Origin: Haloterrigena salifodinae
GTDB lineage: Archaea; Halobacteriota; Halobacteria; Halobacteriales; Natrialbaceae
NCBI RefSeq assembly: GCF_003977755.1
Contig: NZ_RQWN01000001.1
Span: forward strand, 1-64,000
Direction: 5' to 3'
Length of the DNA stretch: 64,000 bases
Below the pieces are notes generated by a model. It searched no databases. It was not told the origin of the DNA and saw only the letters and a program-made list of their open reading frames with translations. The translations under genes and the position numbers were made by a program. Position 1 is the stretch's first letter, and every line of letters begins with the position of its first letter. This document shows positions 53,600 to 62,444 of the stretch, piece after piece.

Positions 53600-55141
53600 A
53601 TGACGGATCCCGTCGCCCTCGTCGCGCGATCGCTGGCCGACGAGACGCGCCGCGAGTTCGACCGGCGCGTCGACGAGCAGGCCGCGCGGGTCACCGACGC
53701 CCTCCGAGCCGGCCGATTTGACAGTCCCGGCTTCGGACTGGGGCTCGAGCTCGAGGCCTACGCCGTCGACGAGGCGGGACGTCTCGCTCGCGTCCCGGAC
53801 GCCGTCTTCGAGGGCCGCTGCGAGCGAGAACTCGGGCGACACAACGTCGAGTTCAACACCGAACCGACGCCGTTCGACGGGGCGGGAATCGCCGCGCAGG
53901 CGGCCCAACTCGAGCGTCGCGTCCGGAAGGCGCAATCGGACGCCGAAGCGGACGGCCTCGAGATCGTACTGGACGCGATGTGGACGCGGCCGCCGTCGGA
54001 GGGTACCCGCGAGTACCTCGCGGCCACCGCGGAGCGGGAGGGCGTGACGCTCGCAGAGAACATGACGGAATCGGCGCGATACTACGCGATCGACAACGAT
54101 GTGCTGGCGCGAACGGGGGGCGAAATCGCGCTCTCGGTGCCGGGCGTCGAGGAGACGTTCCCGTCGCTCCTGTTCGAGTCGCTGACGAGTTCCGTCCAGC
54201 CCCACGTCCAGATCCCCGACGTCGAGGCGTTTCCACGGTACTACAACACCGCGCTCGGGACCCTCGGTCCGGTGCTGGCGCTCGCGACGAACTCGCCGCT
54301 GTTGCCGCCCGATCTATACGATTTTGAGAAACGGGACGAGTCCGCGGGTCCCACTGATCCGTACGCGCTCCTCGAGGCGACCCACCACGAACTCCGGATC
54401 CCGGTGTTCGAACAGTCCGTCAATCGGGCCTGGGAAAAGGTTCGCGTTCCCCGGCGGATCGAGCGCACGACAGACGCCATCGACAGGCTCGTCGCCGACC
54501 AGACCTGTGCACCGTTCCTCCGCGAGTGGCTCGCCGCCGGCGACCGAGAGGAGTTCGCCGATCGGTTCTGGGAACTCGACCACAAGCGCGGGACCTACTG
54601 GCGGTGGCTCCGCACCGTCGTCGGCGGCCAGCCGGTCGCGGAGGGGGATCGCTGGTCGGTCCGACTCGAGTACCGACCGCTGCCGACCCAGCCGACGGTC
54701 GCCGAAACCGTCGGCCTCCAGTGTCTCGTCGCCGGCCTCCTCCGCGGGCTCGTCGGGGCCGCCCATCCGATCGCGACCCTCGAGCGCGAGGCCGCCGCGG
54801 CGAGTTTCTACGACGCGGTCGCGAACGGCCTCGAGGCCGATCTCGCGTGGATCACCGCCGACGGCGATCGCACATCCGATCGGGACGTGATATACGACGA
54901 ACTCTTCGCGTTCGCCCGCCGCGGCCTCCGGGAGCAAGGCGTGTCCGACGAGACGATCGAGACGTATCTCAGTCCCCTCGAAGCGCGCTGGACCGAGCGA
55001 ACGACACCTAGCCGCTGGAAGCTCGAGCGAGTGTGCGACCGTCTGGATGCCGGCGAGCGATTCGTCGACGCGGTCACCGGGATGCAGTCCGAATACGTCC
55101 GTCGAGCGGGAGCCAACGAACCAATCACGCGGTGGTCGTGA
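53600..55141 (+). CDS. GshA-like glutamate-cysteine ligase family protein, copy 2
   Basis: This 513-residue paralogue of the 32441-33994 gene is nearly the same length. Matching blocks are GLELEAYAV with HNVEFNTEP, NMTESARYYAI, SVQPHVQIP, RGTYWRWLRTVVGG and LEYRPLPTQPTV, and the end EAAAASFYDAVANGLEADLAWI. The sequence has diverged strongly, so the two copies may use different substrates. The start at 53600 gives a length matching the other copy. Confidence 0.75.
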   Translation: MTDPVALVARSLADETRREFDRRVDEQAARVTDALRAGRFDSPGFGLGLELEAYAVDEAGRLARVPDAVFEGRCERELGRHNVEFNTEPTPFDGAGIAAQAAQLERRVRKAQSDAEADGLEIVLDAMWTRPPSEGTREYLAATAEREGVTLAENMTESARYYAIDNDVLARTGGEIALSVPGVEETFPSLLFESLTSSVQPHVQIPDVEAFPRYYNTALGTLGPVLALATNSPLLPPDLYDFEKRDESAGPTDPYALLEATHHELRIPVFEQSVNRAWEKVRVPRRIERTTDAIDRLVADQTCAPFLREWLAAGDREEFADRFWELDHKRGTYWRWLRTVVGGQPVAEGDRWSVRLEYRPLPTQPTVAETVGLQCLVAGLLRGLVGAAHPIATLEREAAAASFYDAVANGLEADLAWITADGDRTSDRDVIYDELFAFARRGLREQGVSDETIETYLSPLEARWTERTTPSRWKLERVCDRLDAGERFVDAVTGMQSEYVRRAGANEPITRWS

Positions 55142-55247
55142 CGGCACCCGCCTCCGCCAGTCCGAGACGGAGTATCGGCTCGGCATCGTCCCCAATTTCG
55201 ATCGAGTTCCGCGGGCGGAGCGGCTAACTCGAGGTCGAACGGCGGCT

Positions 55248-55710
55248 ATGCACGCCGTGATCGTCACCGTCGGCGACGAGTTGCTGGCCGGAGCGACGAC
55301 GAACACGAACGCCTCGTGGCTGGCCGAGCAGATCACCGAGCGCGGGAGTTCGTCGTCCACGGCGAGATCCGGGCGCGGCTGGCCGAGAAGGTGGCCGCGT
55401 TCCGCGAGGCGAACCTCGAGATGGTCGCAGAGTACGATCTCCAGCTCGACATCGCGCCGCGGCCTCGATCCCCGAGGGTGCGACGCCGATCGTCGTCGAC
55501 GAGGGGTGGGCCCCAGGCTGCATCGTCGAGAACGTCTCCGTCTTCGCCGGCATCCCCGACGAGATAACGGCGATGTTCGAGGCGGTCGCCGACGAGTTTC
55601 AGAGGGGACTCCACCGCGGAGACGCTGTACACACCGGCACCCGAGGGATCGCTCCACGAGGTGCTCGAGGGCGTCACCGAGCGGTTCGACGTTTCGATAG
55701 GGAACTATCT
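55248..55710 (+). pseudogene. Decayed copy of the CinA-like molybdopterin-binding gene
   Basis: The segment repeats the intact gene at 57765-58511: its start, its upstream cgaacggcggct and its first 35 codons are nearly the same. An internal deletion of about 160 bases joins the gcgggag codons to the region coding EFVV. Frameshifts follow (for example near 55460 and 55600). The alignment stops at about 55710, so the last 43 codons are missing. The promoter of the M48 gene begins right there. It cannot encode the full protein. Confidence 0.85.
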
Positions 55711-55740
55711 TTTTTTAGACAGTACGGAAAATAGTCCGAT

Positions 55741-56706
55741 ATGCGACTGACGGGCCCGGCTGGACTCGCAACCCGTGCGGTCCTCGCGGCAGCCATTAGT
55801 GGGATGGTACTCGCTTGCAGCTTCGCTATTGTGGCCGTAATGGCAGTCACTGGTGGAATGATCCTCTCCGCGTATGGATCAGATCTCCTGGGGTTCGTTC
55901 AAATCACTCCTCCTCAGATGTTCTGGCCGATCGTCTGGTTACTCTGTGCGCTCGGCGCAACAGGCTTGTTCGTTCGAGCGATCGTACGCATTATTCGAAC
56001 CGAACGTGCCGCCTTCCTCGAGCGAACGACGCCGCTCTCAGAGACCACGATGGCCGAGACGTCGTATATCGACTCTTCAGCCGAGCGGCTCGCGAGGCAG
56101 GTAGGGATTGCGACACCGACGGTCCGGATCGACTCGACGGCCACTCCGCTTGCATATACGACGTATCGGCCAGATACGTCCATTATCAACGCTGACCGCG
56201 ACGAGACGCCGGTTATCGTACTCTCGACGGGGCTTATCGAGACGCTGTCACAGTCCGAGCTGTCGGCAGTGCTCGCACACGAGATCGGTCATATCGCCAA
56301 CGACGATCTTCGACTGATCTCGGTCCTACTAATGCCGCTCATCGCCGCTGAGACGCTCACGGAAGACGAGGGTCGCACGTCGAACGTCTTCGAGCTCTGT
56401 GGCCATCACCTCTCGTTTATCGCCTTGATTGGTGTCAGCATCTTTTCGCGTGGTCGAGAGTTGGCCGCCGACCGCGCCGCCGCTGTGATGACCGGTGAGC
56501 CCGCTGCACTCGCCAGCGCACTCGAGACACTCGACGAGTCGGCGACTCCGAAACCGACTGCGGATCTCCGAGACCACGCTCGATCGACGAACGCGATCAA
56601 CGTGCTTCCGACTCTTGGACCCGCGAACAGTGGGACGGGACCCCGATCGACGCATCCATCCCTCGAGACACGTCTCGAACAGCTTCGCTCGCTCGCACGC
56701 AGTTGA
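55741..56706 (+). CDS. M48 (HtpX-like) membrane metallopeptidase
   Basis: This 321-residue zinc protease has two N-terminal membrane helices (about 12-42 and 60-86). The active site is HEIGH (180-184), with the third ligand Glu in RGRELAADRAA (about 240) and a further hydrophobic stretch at 190-235. HtpX-type proteins degrade misfolded membrane proteins. A TTTTTTA element begins 30 bases before the ATG. The gene is less GC-rich than its neighbours and lies between the two cinA-like copies. Confidence 0.88.
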   Translation: MRLTGPAGLATRAVLAAAISGMVLACSFAIVAVMAVTGGMILSAYGSDLLGFVQITPPQMFWPIVWLLCALGATGLFVRAIVRIIRTERAAFLERTTPLSETTMAETSYIDSSAERLARQVGIATPTVRIDSTATPLAYTTYRPDTSIINADRDETPVIVLSTGLIETLSQSELSAVLAHEIGHIANDDLRLISVLLMPLIAAETLTEDEGRTSNVFELCGHHLSFIALIGVSIFSRGRELAADRAAAVMTGEPAALASALETLDESATPKPTADLRDHARSTNAINVLPTLGPANSGTGPRSTHPSLETRLEQLRSLARS

Positions 56707-57593
56707 TGAAGTCGAGCACGCGAGTCGGTCTCTCGACGGTCGCTGCTCGATCCCGCCGAGCGATAGCGGTGGCACGAGCGACACGGACCACACCGAAACC
56801 GAATTCTCGAGATTGGGGCCGCCGATTCCGGCGTCATCGCGGCACCGTCTCGACCGAAGTCCGTCTCACGCCGACCGTCGATCCTCGACGATTCGCGCGA
56901 CGACTGCCGTATAGCCGGCGAGAGCCAGCACGAACCGCTCGCCGGTCGCCACGATGGGGAAGATCCGTTCGATCCCTGTCGCCGATTCGCCGCGAGTTGG
57001 ATCGAATCCCGTTCTGTAGTGGGTGTTCTCGGTCGTCCCGCGCCGTCGACTCGACGACGCTGCAGAATATCCTCGTTCTCACAGGGACGGTTCCACCCTC
57101 CGATCTACTCGGAGACCCGATCGAGATCATTCTTCCTCTGAACGTGGTGTTCCTCACAGTCCTTCTTGGGACGTTCTATCTGATCCCTGCGGCGCTCGCG
57201 AATTACGCCGTTCACCGAACGCTTCGGTCCGGATTTTCACTGCGGGAAATTTCGACTGTCACTCGCCAGTACCGGTACCTAAAAAGCTGGTCGCTGGCGC
57301 TTGGATTGTGGACAATCGGTGGATTACTGTTCGTCGCGTGGAACGTCTGGCGGGCGGAGATTCCAGAGTTCGACTGGACGACCCAGACAAGAGGATTCAT
57401 CCTCGTCGTCTACGTTCCCACACAAACCGGTGCAATTAGCACGACTGCCCTATTCGCGGCGGGCATCGTGTCGTTCTATCTGCTCGTCTACAGCTATCGA
57501 ACCATCGGGACAACGTTGCACGAACTCCGGTCGAACGACGACACTGTCTACCAACAGAAGGCGGTAGATGGTACGGAAGTGAAAGACGATTGA
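56706..57593 (+). CDS. Membrane protein with unresolved, probably chimeric N-terminus
   Basis: The open frame runs 295 residues, but only the part after about residue 113 (from about 57045) looks like real protein. It has helices at about 140-170 (ILPLNVVFLTVLLGTFYLIPAALANY), 198-214, 226-240 and 245-270, and a polar C-terminus ending VDGTEVKDD. The first 110 residues are Arg/Ser/Pro-rich, as expected from reading a gene backwards, and a coding-like minus-strand frame overlaps them. The true start may be a TTG at 56997 or a GTG at 57144. No family is recognised. Confidence 0.5.
   Translation: MKSSTRVGLSTVAARSRRAIAVARATRTTPKPNSRDWGRRFRRHRGTVSTEVRLTPTVDPRRFARRLPYSRREPARTARRSPRWGRSVRSLSPIRRELDRIPFCSGCSRSSRAVDSTTLQNILVLTGTVPPSDLLGDPIEIILPLNVVFLTVLLGTFYLIPAALANYAVHRTLRSGFSLREISTVTRQYRYLKSWSLALGLWTIGGLLFVAWNVWRAEIPEFDWTTQTRGFILVVYVPTQTGAISTTALFAAGIVSFYLLVYSYRTIGTTLHELRSNDDTVYQQKAVDGTEVKDD
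56866..57030 (-). pseudogene. Possible 3' remnant of a minus-strand gene
   Basis: A 54-residue minus-strand reading (ENTHYRTGFDPTRGES, then IERIFPIVATGERFVLALAGYTAVVARI) has good haloarchaeal codon use and ends in TGA. It has no start codon and loses its quality beyond about 57035, where the rightward membrane protein begins. It could be the tail of a gene truncated by the same rearrangement. The family is unknown. Confidence 0.35.
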
Positions 57594-57764
57594 GCGAGTA
57601 CCGAACGCCGAACTACTCATCATGTCGCCTCCCTGATGGTGGAACCTCGAGTTGCCAGTCGGTCGTCGCCGTGCCGTTGTACACGAAGCGTCCGACCGTC
57701 ACCGTCGAGTGAGGGCGACCCGTGCGAGCGGAGGCGCTAACTGTCGGGAGACCGAACGGCGGCT

Positions 57765-58511
57765 ATGCACGTCGCGATCGTCACCGTCGGCGACGAGTTG
57801 CTGGCCGGAGCAACGACGAACACGAACGCCTCGTGGCTGGCCGAGCGGATCACCGAACGCGGGAGCAGCGTCGATCGCATCCTGACGATTCCCGACGACC
57901 GAGCGCTGATCGCCGACTACGCCGCCCGCTGGAACGACGCGTTCGACGCCGTGATCGTCACCGGCGGGATCGGCGGCACGCCTGATGACGTGACTGTCGA
58001 AGCCGTCGCGGACGGCCTCGACCGCGAGTTCGTCGTCTTCGATCGCATTCGAGAGCGATTGTTCGAGAAGGCGGCCGAGTTCCGCGACGAGAATCCGGAC
58101 TTAGTCGAGGAGTACGACCTCGAGCTCGATCTCGACGCCGCGGCGTCGCTGCCCGAGGGCGCGACGCCGATCGTGACCGACGCGGGCTGGGCACCGGGCT
58201 GTATCGTCGAGAACGTCTACGTCTTCGCCGGCATCCCCGACGAGATGCAGGCCATGTTCCGCGCGGTCGAAGACGAGTTTCGTGGCGACGCCGTCGCCAA
58301 GACGATCTACACGCCCGCTCCCGAGGGATCGCTGCACGAGGTGCTCGAGGGGGTCACTGAAACGTTCGACGTCAGCGTCGGCAGCTATCCGCGGGGCGAG
58401 AATCGGCCGGGGCGGATCCGCGTGCGAGGGACCGACGAGGCAGCCGTCGAGGACGCGATCGCCTGGCTCGAGGACCGCGTCGAAACGACCGCGCCGCCGT
58501 CGGCCAAGTAG
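57765..58511 (+). CDS. CinA-like molybdopterin-binding domain protein
   Basis: This 248-residue protein has the MoaB/Mog/CinA N-terminal fold: VTVGDELLAGATTNTNASWLAERI (6-29), VIVTGGIGGTPDDVT (about 65-79) and GCIVENVYVFAGIPDEM. It lacks the C-terminal deamidase domain of full CinA. Homologues may bind molybdopterin or act in nicotinamide nucleotide repair. It is the intact parent of the pseudogene at 55248-55710. Confidence 0.88.
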   Translation: MHVAIVTVGDELLAGATTNTNASWLAERITERGSSVDRILTIPDDRALIADYAARWNDAFDAVIVTGGIGGTPDDVTVEAVADGLDREFVVFDRIRERLFEKAAEFRDENPDLVEEYDLELDLDAAASLPEGATPIVTDAGWAPGCIVENVYVFAGIPDEMQAMFRAVEDEFRGDAVAKTIYTPAPEGSLHEVLEGVTETFDVSVGSYPRGENRPGRIRVRGTDEAAVEDAIAWLEDRVETTAPPSAK

Positions 58512-58517
58512 TCAGCG

Positions 58518-58796
58518 TTACCGGTACAGCGAGACGTAGAGCATGCCGAAACCGACGATAAACGGCACCGTCTCGACGACGCGAAACAGCGTCATCGGAT
58601 CGGGGAGTTGCGAAACGATCGTCGTGAGTCCGACACCCATACTGAGAAACGCGAAGCCGATGAACGCGGACTCCAGGCGCTTGGACTGGCGTTGGCGGTA
58701 GGACTGGAAGCTGATGAGCGTCAGCCCGAGCGAGAGCGCGAAGACGGCCATCTGCATCACCATGAGCAGCGCCTGACTGAGCCCGGCGACGGTCAT
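58518..58796 (-). CDS. DUF7521-type small membrane protein
   Basis: This 92-residue protein has three helices: ALLMVMQMAVFALSLGLTLIS (8-28), SAFIGFAFLSMGVGLTTIV (43-61) and TVPFIVGFGMLYVSLY (76-91). It lies 61 bases downstream of a winged-helix regulator on the same strand, a frequent haloarchaeal pair. Its role is unknown, possibly a membrane signal partner of the regulator. Confidence 0.75.
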   Translation of the reverse strand: MTVAGLSQALLMVMQMAVFALSLGLTLISFQSYRQRQSKRLESAFIGFAFLSMGVGLTTIVSQLPDPMTLFRVVETVPFIVGFGMLYVSLYR

Positions 58797-58857
58797 CGGG
58801 TCTCACCGGCGCGTGCGGTCGGTGTCGCTGTGTCTCCTGTCATGTTATCTCGAGTCG

Positions 58858-59208
58858 TTAGTTCACGCCGAGTTCGTCCCAGAGCTGTGAAAACCGATCG
58901 GGGAGGTTCTCCTCCCGGAAGATACGAACGTCGTACTCGTCGTCGTCGAGCGAGATGACCGTGCTGTTGAAGTTACACGTGTACTCCTTGTAGTGGTTCC
59001 CGTCGTCCGCGACGAGGGTGCGGTACTCGATAAGATCGTTCGCTTCGAGGAGCTCGAGGCGGCGATAGATCGTCGGTTGGGAGAGATCGAGCCGCTCGGC
59101 CAACTCCTTCGCGGAGCCGGGCTCGCGGCTGATCGAGGCGAGGACGGTCCGGGCGTGCTCGTCCCCGATCGTATTGAGAATCTCCTCGATGGAGGATTCG
59201 TCGTCCAT
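58858..59208 (-). CDS. ArsR-like winged-helix regulator
   Basis: This 116-residue protein has a clear winged helix (residues 6-65: LNTIGDEHARTVLASI, KELAERLDLSQPTIYRRLELLEANDLI). The C-terminal part (NHYKEYTCNFNSTVISLDDDEYDVRI) is typical of haloarchaeal regulators paired with DUF7521 membrane proteins. It probably controls its own operon. Confidence 0.85.
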   Translation of the reverse strand: MDDESSIEEILNTIGDEHARTVLASISREPGSAKELAERLDLSQPTIYRRLELLEANDLIEYRTLVADDGNHYKEYTCNFNSTVISLDDDEYDVRIFREENLPDRFSQLWDELGVN

Positions 59209-59492
59209 ACGTGACCGCTTTGGAGATTCATCGCTAAATGTTTTCCGAGTAGTAGAGAGTGTCTTTGACGCTGATAAATCTCATCGCCCGGTCATCGTCA
59301 CCGCTCGAGAGCGGTGTGAGACAGCCACAAAAGCGTCGTTATCGCCGACGAAGCGACCGAGACCGGTTCATATCGATTGTCACCGCGATCGTCACGTCGC
59401 GTCTTCAATTTGCGAAAATACCTATATATACCCCTTCTCCTGATCCGCAGTCGCTGTCGACGATATATGGTGGTGCAGTGTAAGGTCCGAAT

Positions 59493-59693
59493 ATGGCAAC
59501 GACGAACGGCGTATCAGACGGGATGACCGAACCGTGTGCGGTCTGCGGAACCGATACGCTTCACGAGGTTTCGATCCAACTGATAACCGAGGGCGACGAC
59601 GACGAAACCGCTCAGTACTCCCGCGAACCCTACCGCGTCCGCGAGTGCTCGCGCTGTGGCAACCGCGAGAGCAAGCGGATGAACAACGCGTGA
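59493..59693 (+). CDS. DUF7835-type zinc beta-ribbon protein
   Basis: This 66-residue protein has two CxxC pairs (CAVCGT at 15-20 and CSRCGN at 52-57) framing an acidic insert. TATATG begins 29 bases before the ATG at 59493, supporting this start over a later in-frame ATG at 59523. Its role is unknown. Confidence 0.75.
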   Translation: MATTNGVSDGMTEPCAVCGTDTLHEVSIQLITEGDDDETAQYSREPYRVRECSRCGNRESKRMNNA

Positions 59694-60285
59694 CGCAACT
59701 GGTGCGGTCCTGACGAGTCGGTCGCGTCGATCCGCTTCGTTTCGAGGATTCGATTTGCGACCATCCGGAGCCTGACGACGACGAGACGAGTTATTTTCCT
59801 GCTTGGCGACCGGGGCTGTTCGCTCGGCCTCCGACGTGGTTTCGCTGGCATCGAATCACTGCAGACCGCGTACTCCGTGTTTTCCGTCGCACCGCGAACT
59901 GGCCATCGTCGACCGTTCGATCGAGCGTATCGAATACGACAATCGTCTTTGATTACCGCCGGCTGGCCCCCGTCTGCAGGTTTCGTTTCGGTTGGTCGGT
60001 CCCGTGACTTATCACAAACGGGATAAACTATCTCGAGGTGGAGATTATAATAATGTACGATAATTATATACGATCCGTGGTGTGATCCACTTCGCTTAGT
60101 TCAGAGTCCCGATTACGTCCTGCGATTAGCAACGTTGGATATTAAAATCATATAATCTGTATTACCGTAACTAGTCGCAAACGCGGCCAAATTACCGATC
60201 TCGAGAGCGCAGATAATGATCTCATAAGTTATGCAAATCCACCACGCTATATACGGATGAGAAATGAATCCAGTATCGGCTAATT
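59694..60285. other. AT-rich gene-free stretch
   Basis: No gene is seen. From about 60000 the composition turns sharply AT-rich with repeated tataat/attata runs (for example 60046-60072 and 60138-60165). It could hold a promoter, a non-coding RNA or old foreign DNA. A CTATATA element at 60247-60253 precedes the small membrane gene. Confidence 0.45.
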
Positions 60286-60546
60286 ATGGAAAACGCTTAT
60301 ATGGCTATTCCTCATATGATAGTACAGATTATGACTGGATATTACGACATTGTTCTCGGCCTCATCCCAGTCGCACTGCTCGGTATCACTGCAGCCCTCA
60401 CGCTCGTGGGACTCTCGTTGACGGCTGCGGTGCCTGTCGGCGCGTTCGTCGCGATGGCGATCATCGGGCACGCGATGTTCGTCAATACGCCCGCAGACGG
60501 TGCGGACGAACCCAAGTCCACGCGGCCGCCGATGAACGCCGACTGA
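60286..60546 (+). CDS. Small two-helix membrane protein
   Basis: This 86-residue protein has two helices: YDIVLGLIPVALLGITAALT (about 20-39) and TAAVPVGAFVAMAIIGHAMF (46-65), and an acidic, proline-containing tail. The start is uncertain: ATG codons at 60286, 60301, 60316 and 60331 are in frame, and a TTATAT element at 60297 would favour the shortest form (MTGYYD at 60331). No function is known. Confidence 0.65.
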   Translation: MENAYMAIPHMIVQIMTGYYDIVLGLIPVALLGITAALTLVGLSLTAAVPVGAFVAMAIIGHAMFVNTPADGADEPKSTRPPMNAD

Positions 60547-60566
60547 GGTCGTTCTTGTCTCCCCGG

Positions 60567-60573
60567 TTTTTAT
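60567..60573 (+). promoter_or_regulatory. TATA element of the cyclodeaminase-like gene
   Basis: TTTTTAT at 60567-60573 has its TTTAT core about 30 bases before the ATG at 60599. This fits a leaderless transcript. Confidence 0.55.
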
Positions 60574-60598
60574 CTCCGCTCGCGTCCCGTTTTCTGCT

Positions 60599-61597
60599 AT
60601 GACTGCGACCCTGTTTCTCTCCAGTGAGGACGTCAGTGACCTTGCATCACCGGCTGACTACGTCGCCACCGTCCGCGAGGGGTACCGCCAGCGCGGCGAG
60701 GGCGCGCCAGCCCAGCCGCGGTCGAAGTTCTTCCGCGCCGATCCCGAGGGGATGCTGACGAGCTACGCCGCCGTCCTCCCCGAGACCGGAGCGATGGGCG
60801 GCTACATGTACAGTGCCGGCTTCGGCGCCGGAGACGCGTGGTTCATGACGCCGCTGTTCGACGCCGACAGCGGTGCGCCGCTCGCCCTGCTCGACGGCGC
60901 CAGCATGAACCCCCACAAGACCGGCGCGGCGGGCGCCGTCGCGGTCGACGAACTCGCGCGTGAGGACGCGACCGTCCTCGCCGTCATCGGCAGCGGCGCG
61001 CAGGCGCGGGGCCAACTGCGCGCGACGGCGACCGTCCGCGACTTCGCCGAGGTTCGCGTCTACTCCCCAACCCCCGAGAGCCGCGAATCCTTCGCCGCCG
61101 ACTTCGACGCGGACCTCGAGGCCGACGTCCGAGCGGTCGACTCGAGTGAAGCCGCGGTTACCGACGCAGACGTCGTCATCACGGCAACGAAAGCCAGCGA
61201 GCCGGTCTTCAACGGCGACGACCTCGAGCCGGGCACCCACGTGACGGCGATGGGTCAGTACTCGCCGGACAAGCGGGAGGTGGACGCGCAGACGGTCAAA
61301 CGCGCGACCTACGTTCCCGACCTGCGAGAGCGCGCGACCTTCGACTCCGGCGAGTTCATGCTAGCCGTCCAGGAGGGCGCCGTGACGGAGGAGGATATCC
61401 ACGCCGAACTCGGGGAGATCGTCGCCGGGAACGAGCCCGGGCGGACCGGCGACGACGAGATCACGCTCTTCGACAGCGGCGGGACGGGCATCGAGACCGT
61501 CGCCGCGGCACACATGCTCTACGAGCGCGCCGAGCGCGAGGGCCGCGGACAGACGATCGAGTTCGCGCCTGCGAGCGAGGCGCTGACCGGCGACTAG
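60599..61597 (+). CDS. Ornithine cyclodeaminase / alanine dehydrogenase family protein
   Basis: This 332-residue NAD(P)-dependent enzyme of the mu-crystallin family has the Rossmann motif VIGSGAQARGQL (about 128-139), MNPHKTGAAGAVAVDEL before it and DSGGTGIETVAA near the end. Members act as ornithine cyclodeaminase, archaeal alanine dehydrogenase or ketimine reductase. The sequence alone does not decide which. Confidence 0.88.
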   Translation: MTATLFLSSEDVSDLASPADYVATVREGYRQRGEGAPAQPRSKFFRADPEGMLTSYAAVLPETGAMGGYMYSAGFGAGDAWFMTPLFDADSGAPLALLDGASMNPHKTGAAGAVAVDELAREDATVLAVIGSGAQARGQLRATATVRDFAEVRVYSPTPESRESFAADFDADLEADVRAVDSSEAAVTDADVVITATKASEPVFNGDDLEPGTHVTAMGQYSPDKREVDAQTVKRATYVPDLRERATFDSGEFMLAVQEGAVTEEDIHAELGEIVAGNEPGRTGDDEITLFDSGGTGIETVAAAHMLYERAEREGRGQTIEFAPASEALTGD

Positions 61598-61712
61598 GCG
61601 AATCGATCGTTCCCTCGGGGCCGTTCTCATAGGAACTATCGCGAGGAACGACTCAAAGAAGCGTTTTAGCTTGGGGTACAGTTACTTTTCCCCACATATT
61701 CGGGCCTATTCG

Positions 61713-62369
61713 ATGCAACGACGATCATACATGGCCAGTTTCGCCGGATTCCTCGGCGTTGGACTCGCCGAAGGGACGCCGCTCACCGATCGTTCGACCA
61801 CCAGTACGGATCCGCAGGACGAATCGGAACGTCTCGACGATCCCCCGATTCCCGATCGCTCGACGACGCCGTCGTCCCGCGCGCTTCGGAACGGTTCGTT
61901 CGAATCGTACCTCGACGGATGGACCGTCGGAACGGACCTCCCGTCGGTGCCGGGCGAATCGACGGATCCGGTCGCGCATTCCGTCTCGATAACGTCCGAA
62001 CGAGCGTCTGACGGCGACCACTCGTTGGCGCTGTACATCGACGGAACCGCCGATGACGGAACGATCTGGGTCGAACAGCCGGTGAACGTCAGCCGGGTAC
62101 GGACGGTAACCGTCGACGTCTACAGTCAGCAGGAATCGTTCAACCGGATGTCGCAGGTCGCGTTCTTCGCCGGGAAGAAACCGCGCAGCGGACTCGAGGA
62201 GAGCGACTTCGATCGAGAAAAAGACATCGAAGACCATTCTGGGTGGAAAACCTACTCGTACTCGGTAGACGATCTCAGCGGAACGGTGACGCTCGCCGTC
62301 GGCATGAACGTCGTCTGGGAAACGGGCGTTCGTCGGTACTTCGACGACGTTCGGCTCGTCACCGAGTAA
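61713..62369 (+). CDS. Exported protein with carbohydrate-binding-like domain
   Basis: This 218-residue protein begins MQRRSYMASFAGFLGVGLAEG, a twin-arginine-like export signal. A Thr/Asp/Pro-rich linker leads into a jelly-roll-like domain (about 60-218) opening with NGSFESYLDGWTVGTDLP and closing with RRYFDDVRLVTE. That pattern is seen in many secreted sugar- or polymer-binding modules. The ligand is unknown. An upstream in-frame ATG at 61671 would hide the signal peptide and is less likely. Confidence 0.7.
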   Translation: MQRRSYMASFAGFLGVGLAEGTPLTDRSTTSTDPQDESERLDDPPIPDRSTTPSSRALRNGSFESYLDGWTVGTDLPSVPGESTDPVAHSVSITSERASDGDHSLALYIDGTADDGTIWVEQPVNVSRVRTVTVDVYSQQESFNRMSQVAFFAGKKPRSGLEESDFDREKDIEDHSGWKTYSYSVDDLSGTVTLAVGMNVVWETGVRRYFDDVRLVTE

Positions 62370-62444
62370 GGGGAGCGCCGTTCGAACGCCTCGAACTCGG
62401 CCGTTCGGGGCTCCGTACCCGTTGTCGACGCGAGCGCGAGCCTG

